Source of the DNA: Gp6-AA40 sp035496255
GTDB taxonomy: Bacteria > Acidobacteriota > Vicinamibacteria > Vicinamibacterales > UBA2999
DNA: 64,000 nucleotides
Reading direction: 5' to 3'
Assembly: GCA_035496255.1 (NCBI GenBank)
Contig: DATJEU010000122.1
Location: 1 to 64,000, forward strand
Positions within the stretch are counted from its first letter, which is position 1. Every line of letters starts with the position of its first letter. The translations under genes were made by a program, and so were the position numbers. Positions 42,499 to 50,409 of this stretch are shown piece after piece. Under the pieces are notes generated by a model. The model did not search any database. It was not told where the DNA came from and was given only the letters and a program-made list of their open reading frames with translations.

Positions 42499-42867
42499 TC
42501 AGCCCGGTGTGACGCACGTTCCCGTGATGGTGCCGGTTCCGCTCCCGGACGGGGCGCTTTCGTCGAACGGCGCCGCCGGCGTGACGAAGAACGCGGTGGC
42601 TGTGTACGTGCCGGAATACGTGTCGCCCGAGCGATCGACCTTCACGACGGCGTGGATGTGGGCGCGCACGCCGAAGAAGCCCGGGTCCCATCCCATGGCG
42701 ATGAGGTTCAGCGAGTAGGTGCGCGGACCGATCTTCCGCCAGACTCCCTGACCGACGTCGGCCTGCGCCGGATTGCGGCCGGCTGAAAACATCAGTTCGG
42801 TGCCGTCCGAATGCCAGGCCTGAGTGCCGAAATCCGGCGGGTTGCCATCCATCTGACACTCCCACAA
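42499..42867 (-). pseudogene. N-terminally truncated secreted protein (WHSDGTE family)
   Basis: The frame reads TTG at 42867, then WECQMDGNPPDFGTQAWHSDGTELMF, GVWRKIGPRTYSLNLIAMGWDP and GDTYSGTYTATAFFV. These segments match a common secreted family of soil bacteria whose members normally begin with a signal peptide and a G-L-W strand. Here the codons before GLW run into an ACGACA hexanucleotide repeat (about 42889-42911) and a TGA, with no usable start or signal peptide. A frameshift or deletion at the repeat probably destroyed the 5' end. If translated from the TTG it would be about 122 residues and cytoplasmic. Confidence 0.5.
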
Positions 42868-43063
42868 CCCGAGATCGGCTCGCGGTCGTTGTCGTTGTCG
42901 TTGTCGTCGTCACGCCGCGCGAGTGCGGCGGCCGGGGATTCGTCGAGCCGGTACACCGCCGGCACGGGATGCAGGTCGACCGGACCAGCCCGATTGTGCC
43001 GTAGCGGCGCGGACGGTTTTCCCTACTTCCCCTTCCCCGCCGCGCCCTGTATTATTCGCGGCT

Positions 43064-44122
43064 ATGAATAAGGCTCTTATCCGTTCCGCGATTGTCATTT
43101 CGGTGTCCGCGCTGGCCGGTGGCGTGGGCGTACGTGCCCAGGCGCCGCAAGGTCCGAACAATGGTGTCCAGGTGGCGGTGCCCCAGGGCAACGCGGCGCA
43201 GCAGGCGGCCGATCGAACCGCCCAGCAGCGGCAGCAGAACGCCCGCGCCCGACTGGCGAACCAGCCTGCCCCTCGCACGGCCGACGGCCACATCATCATG
43301 GGCCAGACCGTCATGTCGAAGGGCGTCTGGATCGGCAGCAACCTTGGGTTTTGTAACGGCAACACGGTGGATGCGCCGACGTCACTGAATCCCGGTGCGG
43401 GCGCCCAGGGTGGTCAGCAGGCAGGACGCGCGGGTGCCGCGGGTGCGCGAGCCGGCGGCGCCGCCGCGGGACGAGCGGGTGGGGCGGCGGCCGGACGAGG
43501 GGGTGGCGGTGGATTCGGACGCGGCGCTGCCGGTCCGTGCACGCCGATTCCGTATCAGGCATGGGCGCGCGGCGTCTCCGATGATCGCCGCCGCATGCAG
43601 CTCGAGCCGCACACGCGCTGCAAGCCGTCGGGTGGTCCGCGTCAGTGGTTGACGCCGTATGGCGCCGAGTTCCTCGAATTGCCCGAGATCAAACGCGCCT
43701 ACATCTTCGACATTGGCGGTCCGCATACCTACCGCACGATCTACATGGACGGCCGCAAGCATCCGGAGCATCTCACCCCGAGCTTCTACGGCCACTCGAT
43801 CGGCTGGTGGGAAGGCGACACCCTCGTGGTCGACACGGTCGGCTTCAACGAGGACTTCTGGATCGATCGCGGCCAACTGCCGACGACGACGCAGCTCCAC
43901 CTGATCGAGAAGTACACGCGCACCTCGCTCGACACGATGAAGTACGAACTGACGATCGACGATCCGGGCGCCTACACGAAACCGTTCACCGCCACCTCGA
44001 ACCTGCGCTGGGAAGACGGGACGGAGCTCTACGAGTACGTCTGTCAGGAAGAGAACTACGCCTTCACACTGATGGTCGGCGAAGGCACGAAGGTCGACCG
44101 CACCAGCCCGATCGTTCCGTAG
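43064..44122 (+). CDS. Secreted hypothetical protein with Gly/Ala-rich insert
   Basis: 352 residues from ATG 43064 (-10-like TATTAT at 43050-43055, very short leader). Signal peptide MNKALIRSAIVISVSALAGGVGVRAQ. A Gly/Ala/Arg-rich segment spans about residues 110-160. The folded C-terminal part has the motifs YMDGRKHPEHLTPSFYGHSIGWWEGDTLVVDTVGFNEDFWIDRGQLPTTTQLHLIEKYTR and VCQEENYAF, typical of a large uncharacterised secreted family that is common beside PQQ and cytochrome genes in acidobacteria. Function unknown. It ends just before a palindrome pair. Confidence 0.85.
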   Translation: MNKALIRSAIVISVSALAGGVGVRAQAPQGPNNGVQVAVPQGNAAQQAADRTAQQRQQNARARLANQPAPRTADGHIIMGQTVMSKGVWIGSNLGFCNGNTVDAPTSLNPGAGAQGGQQAGRAGAAGARAGGAAAGRAGGAAAGRGGGGGFGRGAAGPCTPIPYQAWARGVSDDRRRMQLEPHTRCKPSGGPRQWLTPYGAEFLELPEIKRAYIFDIGGPHTYRTIYMDGRKHPEHLTPSFYGHSIGWWEGDTLVVDTVGFNEDFWIDRGQLPTTTQLHLIEKYTRTSLDTMKYELTIDDPGAYTKPFTATSNLRWEDGTELYEYVCQEENYAFTLMVGEGTKVDRTSPIVP

Positions 44123-44141
44123 CAGCAGCGAGATCTGTCCT

Positions 44142-44248
44142 GGGCGGGCCGTAAAGGCCCGCCCCGCTGATCCAGCTGCTCCCGATAGAATTGCTGATCC
44201 ATCGGCTCCCGACTGAATCGCGGCGGGGCAGACCTTTACGGTCTGCCC
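44142..44248. repeat. Two dispersed palindromes between convergent genes
   Basis: GGGCGGGCC-GTAAA-GGCCCGCCC at 44142-44164 and GGGCAGACC-TTTAC-GGTCTGCCC at 44226-44248. Both have 9-bp perfect arms and loops that are reverse complements of each other. The second contains the rsmE stop codon. Confidence 0.85.
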
Positions 44249-44997
44249 ATGACGGCTTCATGGATGATCGCCAGCAGCGCAATACACGCGGTGTCGGTGC
44301 GCAGAGCTCGGCTGCCCGCACTGACGGTTTGAAAGCCCCGCGATTCCAGCAGCTTCACTTCGAATTCGTTCCAGCCACCCTCGGGCCCGACGGCCACCAG
44401 CACCCGTCCATCGTCCGGTGAGGCGGGTGGTCCTGAGTGGAGTCGAAAGACATCGCTGATGCGTCGCGCCGCAGTCGGATCCGCGACGAATCGCGTCAGC
44501 TGTGGACAGAGCACGTCGAGATCGTCCTCGATGAACGGACGGAACCGGCGGTGAATCGTCACCAGCGGGACGTTGGTGTCGCGTGCCTGCTGCAGCCCTT
44601 CGACGAGCAGCGGACGGTAGATCTCAGGTATCAGCAGGTGCGTGTCGAAGTAATTGCGTTCGACCTTATCGGCATTGGTCAGCATGATGCGACCGACACC
44701 GATCGCGGCGAGCTGCGCCCATAGGCGCCGCAGCACCTTCGGACGGGGAAGCGCGAGCATGAGGTCGATGCGCGGACGCGCGGGCGGACGCTCCTCGAAG
44801 TGACACTGCAGCATCACCTCCGAGTCTGTGATCGAGACGACGGTGCCTGTGCCGAGCGGACCGTCGATGACACCGACTCGCACGGACTGACCAGGAGTGA
44901 CGTCCAGAACCTTCCGAAGATGTTCGGCTCGCGCATCGTCGAGCGTGACACGGGCATCGCTGCCGACTTCGTCACGGGTGAGCGCGATGAGATTCAC
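44236..44997 (-). CDS. rsmE: 16S rRNA (uracil-1498-N3)-methyltransferase
   Basis: 253 residues with the SPOUT-fold signatures of RsmE: N-terminal PUA-like part (DARAEHLRKVLDVTPGQSVRVGVIDGPLGTGTV), LMLALPRPKVLRRLWAQLAAIGVGRI, and the knot motifs VLVAVGPEGGWNEFEVKLLESRGFQTVSAGSRALRTDTA. RsmE methylates U1498 of 16S rRNA in the assembled 30S subunit. The last residues and stop codon lie in a dispersed palindrome. The gene is isolated, with repeats on both sides. Confidence 0.95.
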   Translation of the reverse strand: MNLIALTRDEVGSDARVTLDDARAEHLRKVLDVTPGQSVRVGVIDGPLGTGTVVSITDSEVMLQCHFEERPPARPRIDLMLALPRPKVLRRLWAQLAAIGVGRIMLTNADKVERNYFDTHLLIPEIYRPLLVEGLQQARDTNVPLVTIHRRFRPFIEDDLDVLCPQLTRFVADPTAARRISDVFRLHSGPPASPDDGRVLVAVGPEGGWNEFEVKLLESRGFQTVSAGSRALRTDTACIALLAIIHEAVMGRP

Positions 44998-45130
44998 GTT
45001 GGCTTTGCCATGGCATTAGCTCGGGCCCTCGCCTTGTGCGGCGGCCGGGTCTGAAGAGCCGCCCGACGGCTTGGCATGGGCTTCAGGGTGTTGACGGGGT
45101 CTTCAGGTCGGCCCCTACGGTCCGCATGCG

Positions 45131-46396
45131 CTACGGTCGGCACGCGCTGGCGCGATCGAGGAGCAGTCGCCGTTCGCGCGCATTCTGCGTCATCGTCGCC
45201 GCGTGCTCGAATGCCTCGCGTGCTTCATCGAGCCGCCCGAGCTTGAAGAGCAGATCACCGTGGACCGTCGGGAGCAGGTGATACCGCTGCAGCGTCGGCG
45301 AACTGGTGAGCGCCTCGACGATCGCGAGCGCGGCCGCGGGGCCAGAGGCCATCGAGACCGCCACGGCGCGATTCAGTTCGACAACCGGAGAGGGCATCAC
45401 ACGGGCGAGTTCTCCGTACAGCGAGGCGATACGTGGCCAATCGGTCCCGTCCGCTGTCCGCGCCTGCGCATGGCAGGCGGCAATGGCCGCTTGCAGAACA
45501 TAGGGGCCGGGGGCACTGTCAGACAGGAGACGCTCGGCCTGCCGGAGCGCCGCGAGTCCGCGCCGAATCAGCAGCTGATCCCATTGTGCGCGATTCTGGT
45601 CGGCGAGGAGGATCGGCTCGCCGCCGGGACCCACGCGTGCGCGCAGCCGCGACGCCTGCACCTCCATCAGCGCGAGCAGGCCGTGCACCTCCGGCTCCTG
45701 CGGCACCAGACCCGCGAGGACTCGTCCAAGCCGCAGCGCCTCTTCGCACAGCGACGGCCTGACCCAATCGTCACCCGCGGTGGCCGAGTAGCCTTCATTG
45801 AAGATCAGGTACACCACTTCGAGGACCGACGCGAGTCGCTCCCTCAACTCTTCGCCGCGGGGAACTTCGAACGGCACCTGCGCCTTCGCCAAAGTCTTCT
45901 TCGCCCGGACGATGCGCTGCGCGATCGTGGGTTCGGTTGAGAGGAAGGCGCGCGCGATCTCTTCCGTTGTCAGGCCGCCGAGCAACCGGAGCGTCAGCGA
46001 GACGCGCGCCTCGGTGGCGAGCACCGGATGGCAGGCGGTGAAGATCAGACGCAGCAGATCGTCGCCCACTGGATCATCGAGCGCCGCCTCGATGTCCTGG
46101 GCGGGTGACTCCTGCATCACCGCGACTTCGTGTCCAAGCACCTCGTGCTTGCGCTCGAGCATCTTGTTACGGCGGAAGTAGTCGATAGCGCGGTGCTTGG
46201 CCGCCGCCGTCAACCACGCGCCAGGGTTGCGTGGAATGCCCGTCTCGGGCCACTGCTGGAGCGCCGCCACGAGCGCATCGTGTGCGAGGTCTTCGGCGAC
46301 GTCGATGTCGCGGACCAGGCGCGTCAGGGTGGCGATCAGCTTCGGCGATTCGATGCGCCAGACGGCATCGATCGCGGCGTGAGTCTCGGTGGACAA
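45131..46396 (-). CDS. ECF42-type RNA polymerase sigma factor with C-terminal TPR extension
   Basis: 421 residues from TTG 46396, as no ATG or GTG precedes region 2. Sigma region 2 is VRDIDVAEDLAHDALVAALQQWPETGIPRNPGAWLTAAAKHRAIDYFRR. Region 4 is TLRLLGGLTTEEIARAFLSTEPTIAQRIVRAKKTLA. The remaining about 230 residues (VVYLIFNEGYSATAGDDWVRPSLCEEALRL and helical TPR-like repeats) are the ECF42/DUF6596 extension. Members lack an anti-sigma factor and are linked to DGPF/YciI proteins, three of which are encoded immediately upstream. The TPR extension is thought to control activity. The target genes are likely those YciI genes. Confidence 0.92.
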   Translation of the reverse strand: MSTETHAAIDAVWRIESPKLIATLTRLVRDIDVAEDLAHDALVAALQQWPETGIPRNPGAWLTAAAKHRAIDYFRRNKMLERKHEVLGHEVAVMQESPAQDIEAALDDPVGDDLLRLIFTACHPVLATEARVSLTLRLLGGLTTEEIARAFLSTEPTIAQRIVRAKKTLAKAQVPFEVPRGEELRERLASVLEVVYLIFNEGYSATAGDDWVRPSLCEEALRLGRVLAGLVPQEPEVHGLLALMEVQASRLRARVGPGGEPILLADQNRAQWDQLLIRRGLAALRQAERLLSDSAPGPYVLQAAIAACHAQARTADGTDWPRIASLYGELARVMPSPVVELNRAVAVSMASGPAAALAIVEALTSSPTLQRYHLLPTVHGDLLFKLGRLDEAREAFEHAATMTQNARERRLLLDRASACRP

Positions 46397-46427
46397 CCCA
46401 CATAGGGTAACGTGCTCGCCGCCCGCT

Positions 46428-46537
46428 AAAGCCGGCCCCTGTCCCAGGGCACCCCGGCGACAGCCGGGCCTTACGTCGGATGCCCGGCCATCAACGGGCC
46501 CTGCAAGGTCTAGACGTAGTACCCGGCTTCAGCCGGG
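46428..46537. repeat. Palindrome cluster between sigma factor and YciI genes
   Basis: Contains CCCGGC-GACA-GCCGGG (about 46453-46468) and CCCGGCTTCAGCCGGG (46522-46537), the latter identical to the copy at 21001-21016. Half-elements such as AAAGCCGGCC lie between. A further partial copy is at 45085-45115 beyond the sigma gene. Confidence 0.8.
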
Positions 46538-46546
46538 CCAATCGCT

Positions 46547-46888
46547 TCACGCCTGGAGCTCCCGCACGGGCCTCACCTCGATGCTGCCGATCCGTGCCGG
46601 CGGGATTCGCGCGGCGAGCTGTGCCGCTTCGTCCAGATCCTTCGCGTCGATCAGGTAAAAGCCGGCGAGCTGTTCCTTCGTCTCGGCGAAGGGACCGTCG
46701 GTGATCGAGACCGAGCCCTGACGCACGCGCACCGTCACCGCGCGTTTCACCGGCTGCAGCGCTTCCGCCGCCACGTAGTGACCGGCCGCTTTCAGCGCGT
46801 TCCCGTTCGCCAGGCACTCGGCGTCGGGAACGGTCGCCATCAGGTTCTCCTCACCGTAGACGAGACAGACGAATTTGGGCATCGGCAT
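46547..46888 (-). CDS. YciI/DGPF-domain protein (copy 3 of 3)
   Basis: 113 residues: MPKFVCLVYGEE opens the ferredoxin-like fold, and SITDGPFAETKEQLAGFYLIDAKDLDEAAQLAARIP carries the DGPF motif with its conserved Glu/Thr. It is nearest the ECF42 sigma factor. It diverges clearly from the other two copies. YciI-fold proteins have been linked to oxidative degradation or stress, but no activity is established for the DGPF subgroup. The start at the first Met is supported by the overlap-free 6-bp spacing from the previous gene. Confidence 0.92.
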   Translation of the reverse strand: MPMPKFVCLVYGEENLMATVPDAECLANGNALKAAGHYVAAEALQPVKRAVTVRVRQGSVSITDGPFAETKEQLAGFYLIDAKDLDEAAQLAARIPPARIGSIEVRPVRELQA

Positions 46889-46894
46889 TAGAGC

Positions 46895-47290
46895 TTACAG
46901 CTTGAATTCGCCGACCGCCGCCTGCACCTCCTGCGGGAACTCGGACATTTCGAAGACCTGCCGGACTTCGATCGTTTCGTTCGGACCAGCCGGGCAGCGC
47001 GTCGCCCACTGAATCGCTTCCTCGCGCGACCGTACCTGGATCATCCAATAGCCGCCGACGACTTCCTTCGCTTCGGTGAACGGACCGTCGCTCACGCGCG
47101 GTGTGCCGCCTTCGAAGCTGACGCGTGCACCTTCGGCGGGTGGATGCAGCCCGTCGAGCGCCAGCAGGACCCCGGCCTTCTGCAGTTCCTCGTTGTACTT
47201 CATCATCCTGGACACGCCATCGGCATCCGGCATCGTTCCCGAGGCCGCGCTCTCGTACCCCTTCGGAATCATCAGCATCATGAATCGCAT
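46895..47290 (-). CDS. YciI/DGPF-domain protein (copy 2 of 3)
   Basis: 131 residues: MRFMMLMIPKGYESAASGTMPDADGVSRMMKYNEELQKAGVLLALDGLHPP, then RVSDGPFTEAKEVVGGYWMIQVRSREEAIQWATRCP. The DGPF motif and the WMIQ strand are canonical. The stop codon is 6 bp before the next copy and the start is 18 bp after the previous one, so the three form one transcript. An upstream Shine-Dalgarno (GGGAGAC) is present. Confidence 0.92.
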   Translation of the reverse strand: MRFMMLMIPKGYESAASGTMPDADGVSRMMKYNEELQKAGVLLALDGLHPPAEGARVSFEGGTPRVSDGPFTEAKEVVGGYWMIQVRSREEAIQWATRCPAGPNETIEVRQVFEMSEFPQEVQAAVGEFKL

Positions 47291-47308
47291 CGTCAGTCTC
47301 CCGGCGTG

Positions 47309-47698
47309 TCAGGCCTGAACCGGCGCAAACGAAGTCAGCGCCATCATTTCGCGAATCTCGGAGACGCCCGTGTATCCGGGTCCGAGCACGTCCACGTGCA
47401 GTTGCAAGAACTCGCGGCTGAGCGCGATCGCATCCGCCTTCGACGCGACCTCGACGATCGCATAGCCGCCGAGCAGTTCCTTGGTCTCTGCGAACGGACC
47501 GTCGGTCACGGTGAACGTGCCGTTGACGACCGACAGACGGGCGCCGCGGGAACTCGGGAAGAGACCGCCGCTCTCGAGCAGCTTGCCGCTCCTGGCCATC
47601 TTCTCGATATAGGGGCCCATTGCCGCCATCAGGGCGGGGTCAGGCGGTTGACCGGCCTCGTACGACTGGTCCGCCTTGATCATCAGCATGAACTTCAT
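47309..47698 (-). CDS. YciI/DGPF-domain protein (copy 1 of 3)
   Basis: 129 residues from ATG 47698, chosen for the strong GGAGGCAAGAGG just upstream; the longer open frame is non-coding in character. Motifs: MKFMLMIKADQSYEAGQPPDPALMAAMGPYIEKMARSGKLLESGGLFPSSRGARL, then TVTDGPFAETKELLGGYAIVEVASKADAIALSREFL. First gene of the YciI-YciI-YciI-ECF42 operon. Confidence 0.93.
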   Translation of the reverse strand: MKFMLMIKADQSYEAGQPPDPALMAAMGPYIEKMARSGKLLESGGLFPSSRGARLSVVNGTFTVTDGPFAETKELLGGYAIVEVASKADAIALSREFLQLHVDVLGPGYTGVSEIREMMALTSFAPVQA

Positions 47699-47870
47699 CC
47701 TCTTGCCTCCTTCTTCTTCACGTCGAATGAGACTTCCAGAAATCGACATCGCAGATGAGCTTTGGGAGTACCGAAATGGGCTATCCTGTCGGCGCTCACG
47801 TGACACAACAGTCCATCAACGTCCAATTGTCCATGTCCGCAGTGGCTCGGGGAGGCGACCCCGCCCGACA

Positions 47871-48245
47871 ATGAACCCAGCAGCCCAGTGGCGGCGGCGT
47901 GTCCTGGTCGTCGAAGATGACGATGCGTTCCGGGAATTATTGAGGATGGAGCTACGGATCAGCGGCTTCGAAGTCATCGAGGCGCGCGACGGGGTCGCGG
48001 CCTTGCGTTGTGTCGAGAAGTTCAGTCCCGACGTCGTCATCCTGGATCTGCAGTTGCCTGCCGCAGGCGGGCTGGACGTCCGTCAGGAACTCCTGACCAG
48101 GCCCGATACCCGCGACGTCCCGGTGATCGTCGTGACGGGCACCGATTGGAGCGTGCCGTTTCCGACCGCCGCAGTCATCCGCAAGACGGACCTGCCTTCC
48201 CGCGTCGTGACCGCTGTGACCCACGTGCTCGAGGCGTGGACCTGA
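47871..48245 (+). CDS. Single-domain response-regulator receiver
   Basis: 124 residues, receiver only. Acidic residues VVEDDDAFREL, phospho-acceptor Asp in VVILDLQLPAAGG, Thr in VTGTDW and Lys in VIRKTDLP (RKTD instead of KP). A twin with the same VTGTDWxVPF motif is at 50006-50389. There is no output domain, so it acts as a CheY-like or Spo0F-like shuttle or allosteric protein. ATG 47871 follows a GGGAGG-like site at a usual distance, and the frame upstream of it looks non-coding. It is divergent from the YciI operon. Confidence 0.85.
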   Translation: MNPAAQWRRRVLVVEDDDAFRELLRMELRISGFEVIEARDGVAALRCVEKFSPDVVILDLQLPAAGGLDVRQELLTRPDTRDVPVIVVTGTDWSVPFPTAAVIRKTDLPSRVVTAVTHVLEAWT

Positions 48246-48258
48246 TTGCCCGGGAGAA

Positions 48259-49311
48259 TCAGTCATCGTCACGGCAGCGACGATCGACGATTTGCTGCCG
48301 CTTCGCCTTGAAGGCATCAACCCATTCGCTGATCGCCGGGTACCCCGAAAGCGCCCTGCCGGGTTCCCGCAGCCTGTAAGTTACGCGCGCCCCTTCGAAC
48401 AGATCGCTCAACTGTCGGTCGGAGAGCTGCATCAGCAGACGCGCCAGGAACGCACGGCCACCGTCGCTGATGCGCGGATTGTCCAGCGTTCCGCTGAACG
48501 ACTTCGGCAGGTTGCCGATGCATCCGGTTTCGCCCTTCCAGACCGGCGTCTGGCGCCAGGCCATGAGATCCACGCTGCCCGGCGGATCGACATTGAGCCA
48601 GTTGGCGCGGCCGAACGTCAGCCCGACGTCGTTGATCATGAGGAACGGGTCACCACATTTGTTCTTGCCTCCGGTTCGACACACGATCCGCTGCTGTTGC
48701 GGTTTGGAATCGGTGTGCTGCATGAACACCGCAAGCAGCTTCAGCGCATCCACCTGATCACGCGTGGCGCCGCCGGCTCTGGGATCTACGAGATCGAGCT
48801 CCGTCCACTTCCATCCGGCCTCATCTTTGCCCGCAAAGTCGCGACCTGCGAATTTGCGTTCGACTGACGCGGGATCGAAGCGGAAGGTCCCATCCGGTCG
48901 GGCGATGCCGCCGAACGTTGCAGGACACCCGTTGCAAATCACGTTGACCGCATACATCCGGTCGGCGCCGAAGCCGAGCGCCCAGAGAAGCCGGGTGGCG
49001 AGAATTTCGCCGTACACCTCGCCATTGGTTCCGCCGTATTTCACTTTCAGCTCGTCGTCTTCGCCCGCGAGGCAGGTGAACTTCGGCGAGTGGCCGGTCA
49101 TGGTCTTGTCGATGTAACTGCAGACGACCCGGGCGTGAAACGGGAAAGCGCCCTGGCCGCGAGGGCCTTCTTTCAGATTCTTCTTTGCGACGTCAACCCT
49201 CGTCCACACCTGGGCCCGCCGGATGACGCTCGCCCGATCGTCGCGGTGCGGGGCAGCACCGCCAACAAGAAGCGTGGAGCAGACGAGCGCGATCCAGCCG
49301 CGGGCTTTCAT
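48259..49311 (-). CDS. Secreted protein with a possible kinase-like fold
   Basis: 350 residues from ATG 49311 (AAGGA 8 nt upstream). Signal peptide MKARGWIALVCSTLLVGGAA. Residues 85-105 (DELKVKYG, then GEVYGEILATRLLWALG) look like the beta-3 Lys and alpha-C Glu of a kinase-type lobe. HTDSKPQQQ (residues 199-207) resembles an HxDxKxxN/Q catalytic loop, and INDVG (near 228) a metal-binding Asp of DFG type. This matches the order seen in HipA- or Fam20-like kinases, but is only a reading by eye. Cys-rich parts (CNGCP, CRTGGKNKC) suggest disulphides or metal. It is divergent from the receiver-zinc-ribbon gene at 49382. Confidence 0.6.
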   Translation of the reverse strand: MKARGWIALVCSTLLVGGAAPHRDDRASVIRRAQVWTRVDVAKKNLKEGPRGQGAFPFHARVVCSYIDKTMTGHSPKFTCLAGEDDELKVKYGGTNGEVYGEILATRLLWALGFGADRMYAVNVICNGCPATFGGIARPDGTFRFDPASVERKFAGRDFAGKDEAGWKWTELDLVDPRAGGATRDQVDALKLLAVFMQHTDSKPQQQRIVCRTGGKNKCGDPFLMINDVGLTFGRANWLNVDPPGSVDLMAWRQTPVWKGETGCIGNLPKSFSGTLDNPRISDGGRAFLARLLMQLSDRQLSDLFEGARVTYRLREPGRALSGYPAISEWVDAFKAKRQQIVDRRCRDDD

Positions 49312-49381
49312 TCCGCTGTCCTTCATTCCGTTCGCCGTCACAGTGCAATGAGCGGACCGGCCTTTGCTGGCACACGGCCGT

Positions 49382-49924
49382 ATGGGAAGCCATCCGTTCG
49401 TTCTACTCGTCAATGACATTCCCGATCACATGAGCCAATACGAGGCTGCTCTGCGGGCACGTGGCTACGACGTGCGGCTGGTTTCGGCTGGCGCTCAGGC
49501 GCTTGACGTGGCGGCGACCGTTCAGCTCGACTGCGTGGTGATCGACGTGCGTCTTCCGGACATGACTGGATGGGAACTGTGCCGGCAGATCAAGGCGATC
49601 CAGCGGCATTGCGATGTGCCGGTCGTGATGCTCGCGCCCGACTTGTCGAAGGAGAGTATCGCGCGCAGTCGCGAAGCGGGTTGCGCCTCGTGGTTGATGC
49701 GACCGGCCGCCGCCGACGATGTGGCGCGAGCCGTCGAGCACGTGCTGGCTGAGCGCCGTGGCGAACCGGCGGCCGGTGTTGCGGTGATGTCGGCGCGCAG
49801 TTGTCCAGCTTGTGACGGCGATGAGATTACCGCCGGCGTGCGGGTCGGTCCGGTCCAGTACTTTCTCTGCCGCATCTGCGGCGTGCGCTGGCGCGTCGAT
49901 GCCCAGGGAGAAGCCACAGCCTGA
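49382..49924 (+). CDS. Receiver domain fused to a C-terminal zinc ribbon (second copy)
   Basis: 180 residues from ATG 49382. The receiver part has phospho-acceptor Asp in CVVIDVRLPDMTGWELC and only one residue of the acidic pair (VNDIPD). The conserved Lys is replaced by Arg (WLMRPAA), so phosphorylation-driven switching may be altered. After a short linker, CPACDGDEIT, then YFLCRICGVRWRVD closes a CPxC-x(n)-CxxCxxxW ribbon like that in the proteins at 32886-33491 and 27075-27290. It lies between a secreted kinase-like gene and a minimal receiver, in a signalling cluster reaching to 53301. Confidence 0.8.
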   Translation: MGSHPFVLLVNDIPDHMSQYEAALRARGYDVRLVSAGAQALDVAATVQLDCVVIDVRLPDMTGWELCRQIKAIQRHCDVPVVMLAPDLSKESIARSREAGCASWLMRPAAADDVARAVEHVLAERRGEPAAGVAVMSARSCPACDGDEITAGVRVGPVQYFLCRICGVRWRVDAQGEATA

Positions 49925-50005
49925 CTCATCCTCAATAACGGCCGTGCTTTTCGGGAGTACTCAATTTTGTTATCGTCCGTGTGCTCCGACCCATATGGCA
50001 TTTGA

Positions 50006-50389
50006 GTGCACCGAAGCTTTTCGAGACCGTCGATTCTGGTTGTTGACGACGACAGCGACTTCCGGGAACTGCTGAAGATCGAACTGCGCCTCGATGGCTT
50101 TGACGTCATGGAGGCGACCGACGGTTTGAGCGCGCTGCGACAGTTGGACGCACGACGTCCCGATGTCGTCGTCCTCGACCTCCAGATGCCTCTTGTCAGC
50201 GGACTCGAAGTGCGCGAGGAACTCGCCGCGCGTCCCGACACCCAGAATCTGCCCGTCATCATCGTCACCGGCACGGACTGGCCGGTGCCGTTCACCTCAG
50301 ACGCCGTCGTCCGGAAGTCCGAGTCGACCAGCGTCGTGCTGTCCGCGGTCGTCGAAGCGCTCGCCGGTATCCGCGACGGCTCGCGCTGA
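50006..50389 (+). CDS. Single-domain response-regulator receiver (twin of 47871)
   Basis: 127 residues from GTG 50006. Acidic pair in ILVVDDDSDFRELL, Asp acceptor in VVVLDLQMPLVSG, Thr and the shared motif in VTGTDWPVPF, Lys in VVRKSES (again not followed by Pro). It is clearly paralogous to the receiver at 47871-48245. The gene precedes a tandem-repeat region and a Ser/Thr kinase. It could be phosphorylated by that kinase or by a distant histidine kinase. Confidence 0.85.
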   Translation: MHRSFSRPSILVVDDDSDFRELLKIELRLDGFDVMEATDGLSALRQLDARRPDVVVLDLQMPLVSGLEVREELAARPDTQNLPVIIVTGTDWPVPFTSDAVVRKSESTSVVLSAVVEALAGIRDGSR

Positions 50390-50409
50390 TCGTCAGCCCG
50401 CCGGATTTG

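Noticed and set aside
42485..42913. Frame beginning with a poly-Thr run
   Set aside because: It is read from the ACGACA repeat in a frame that does not contain the conserved WHSDGTE sequence.
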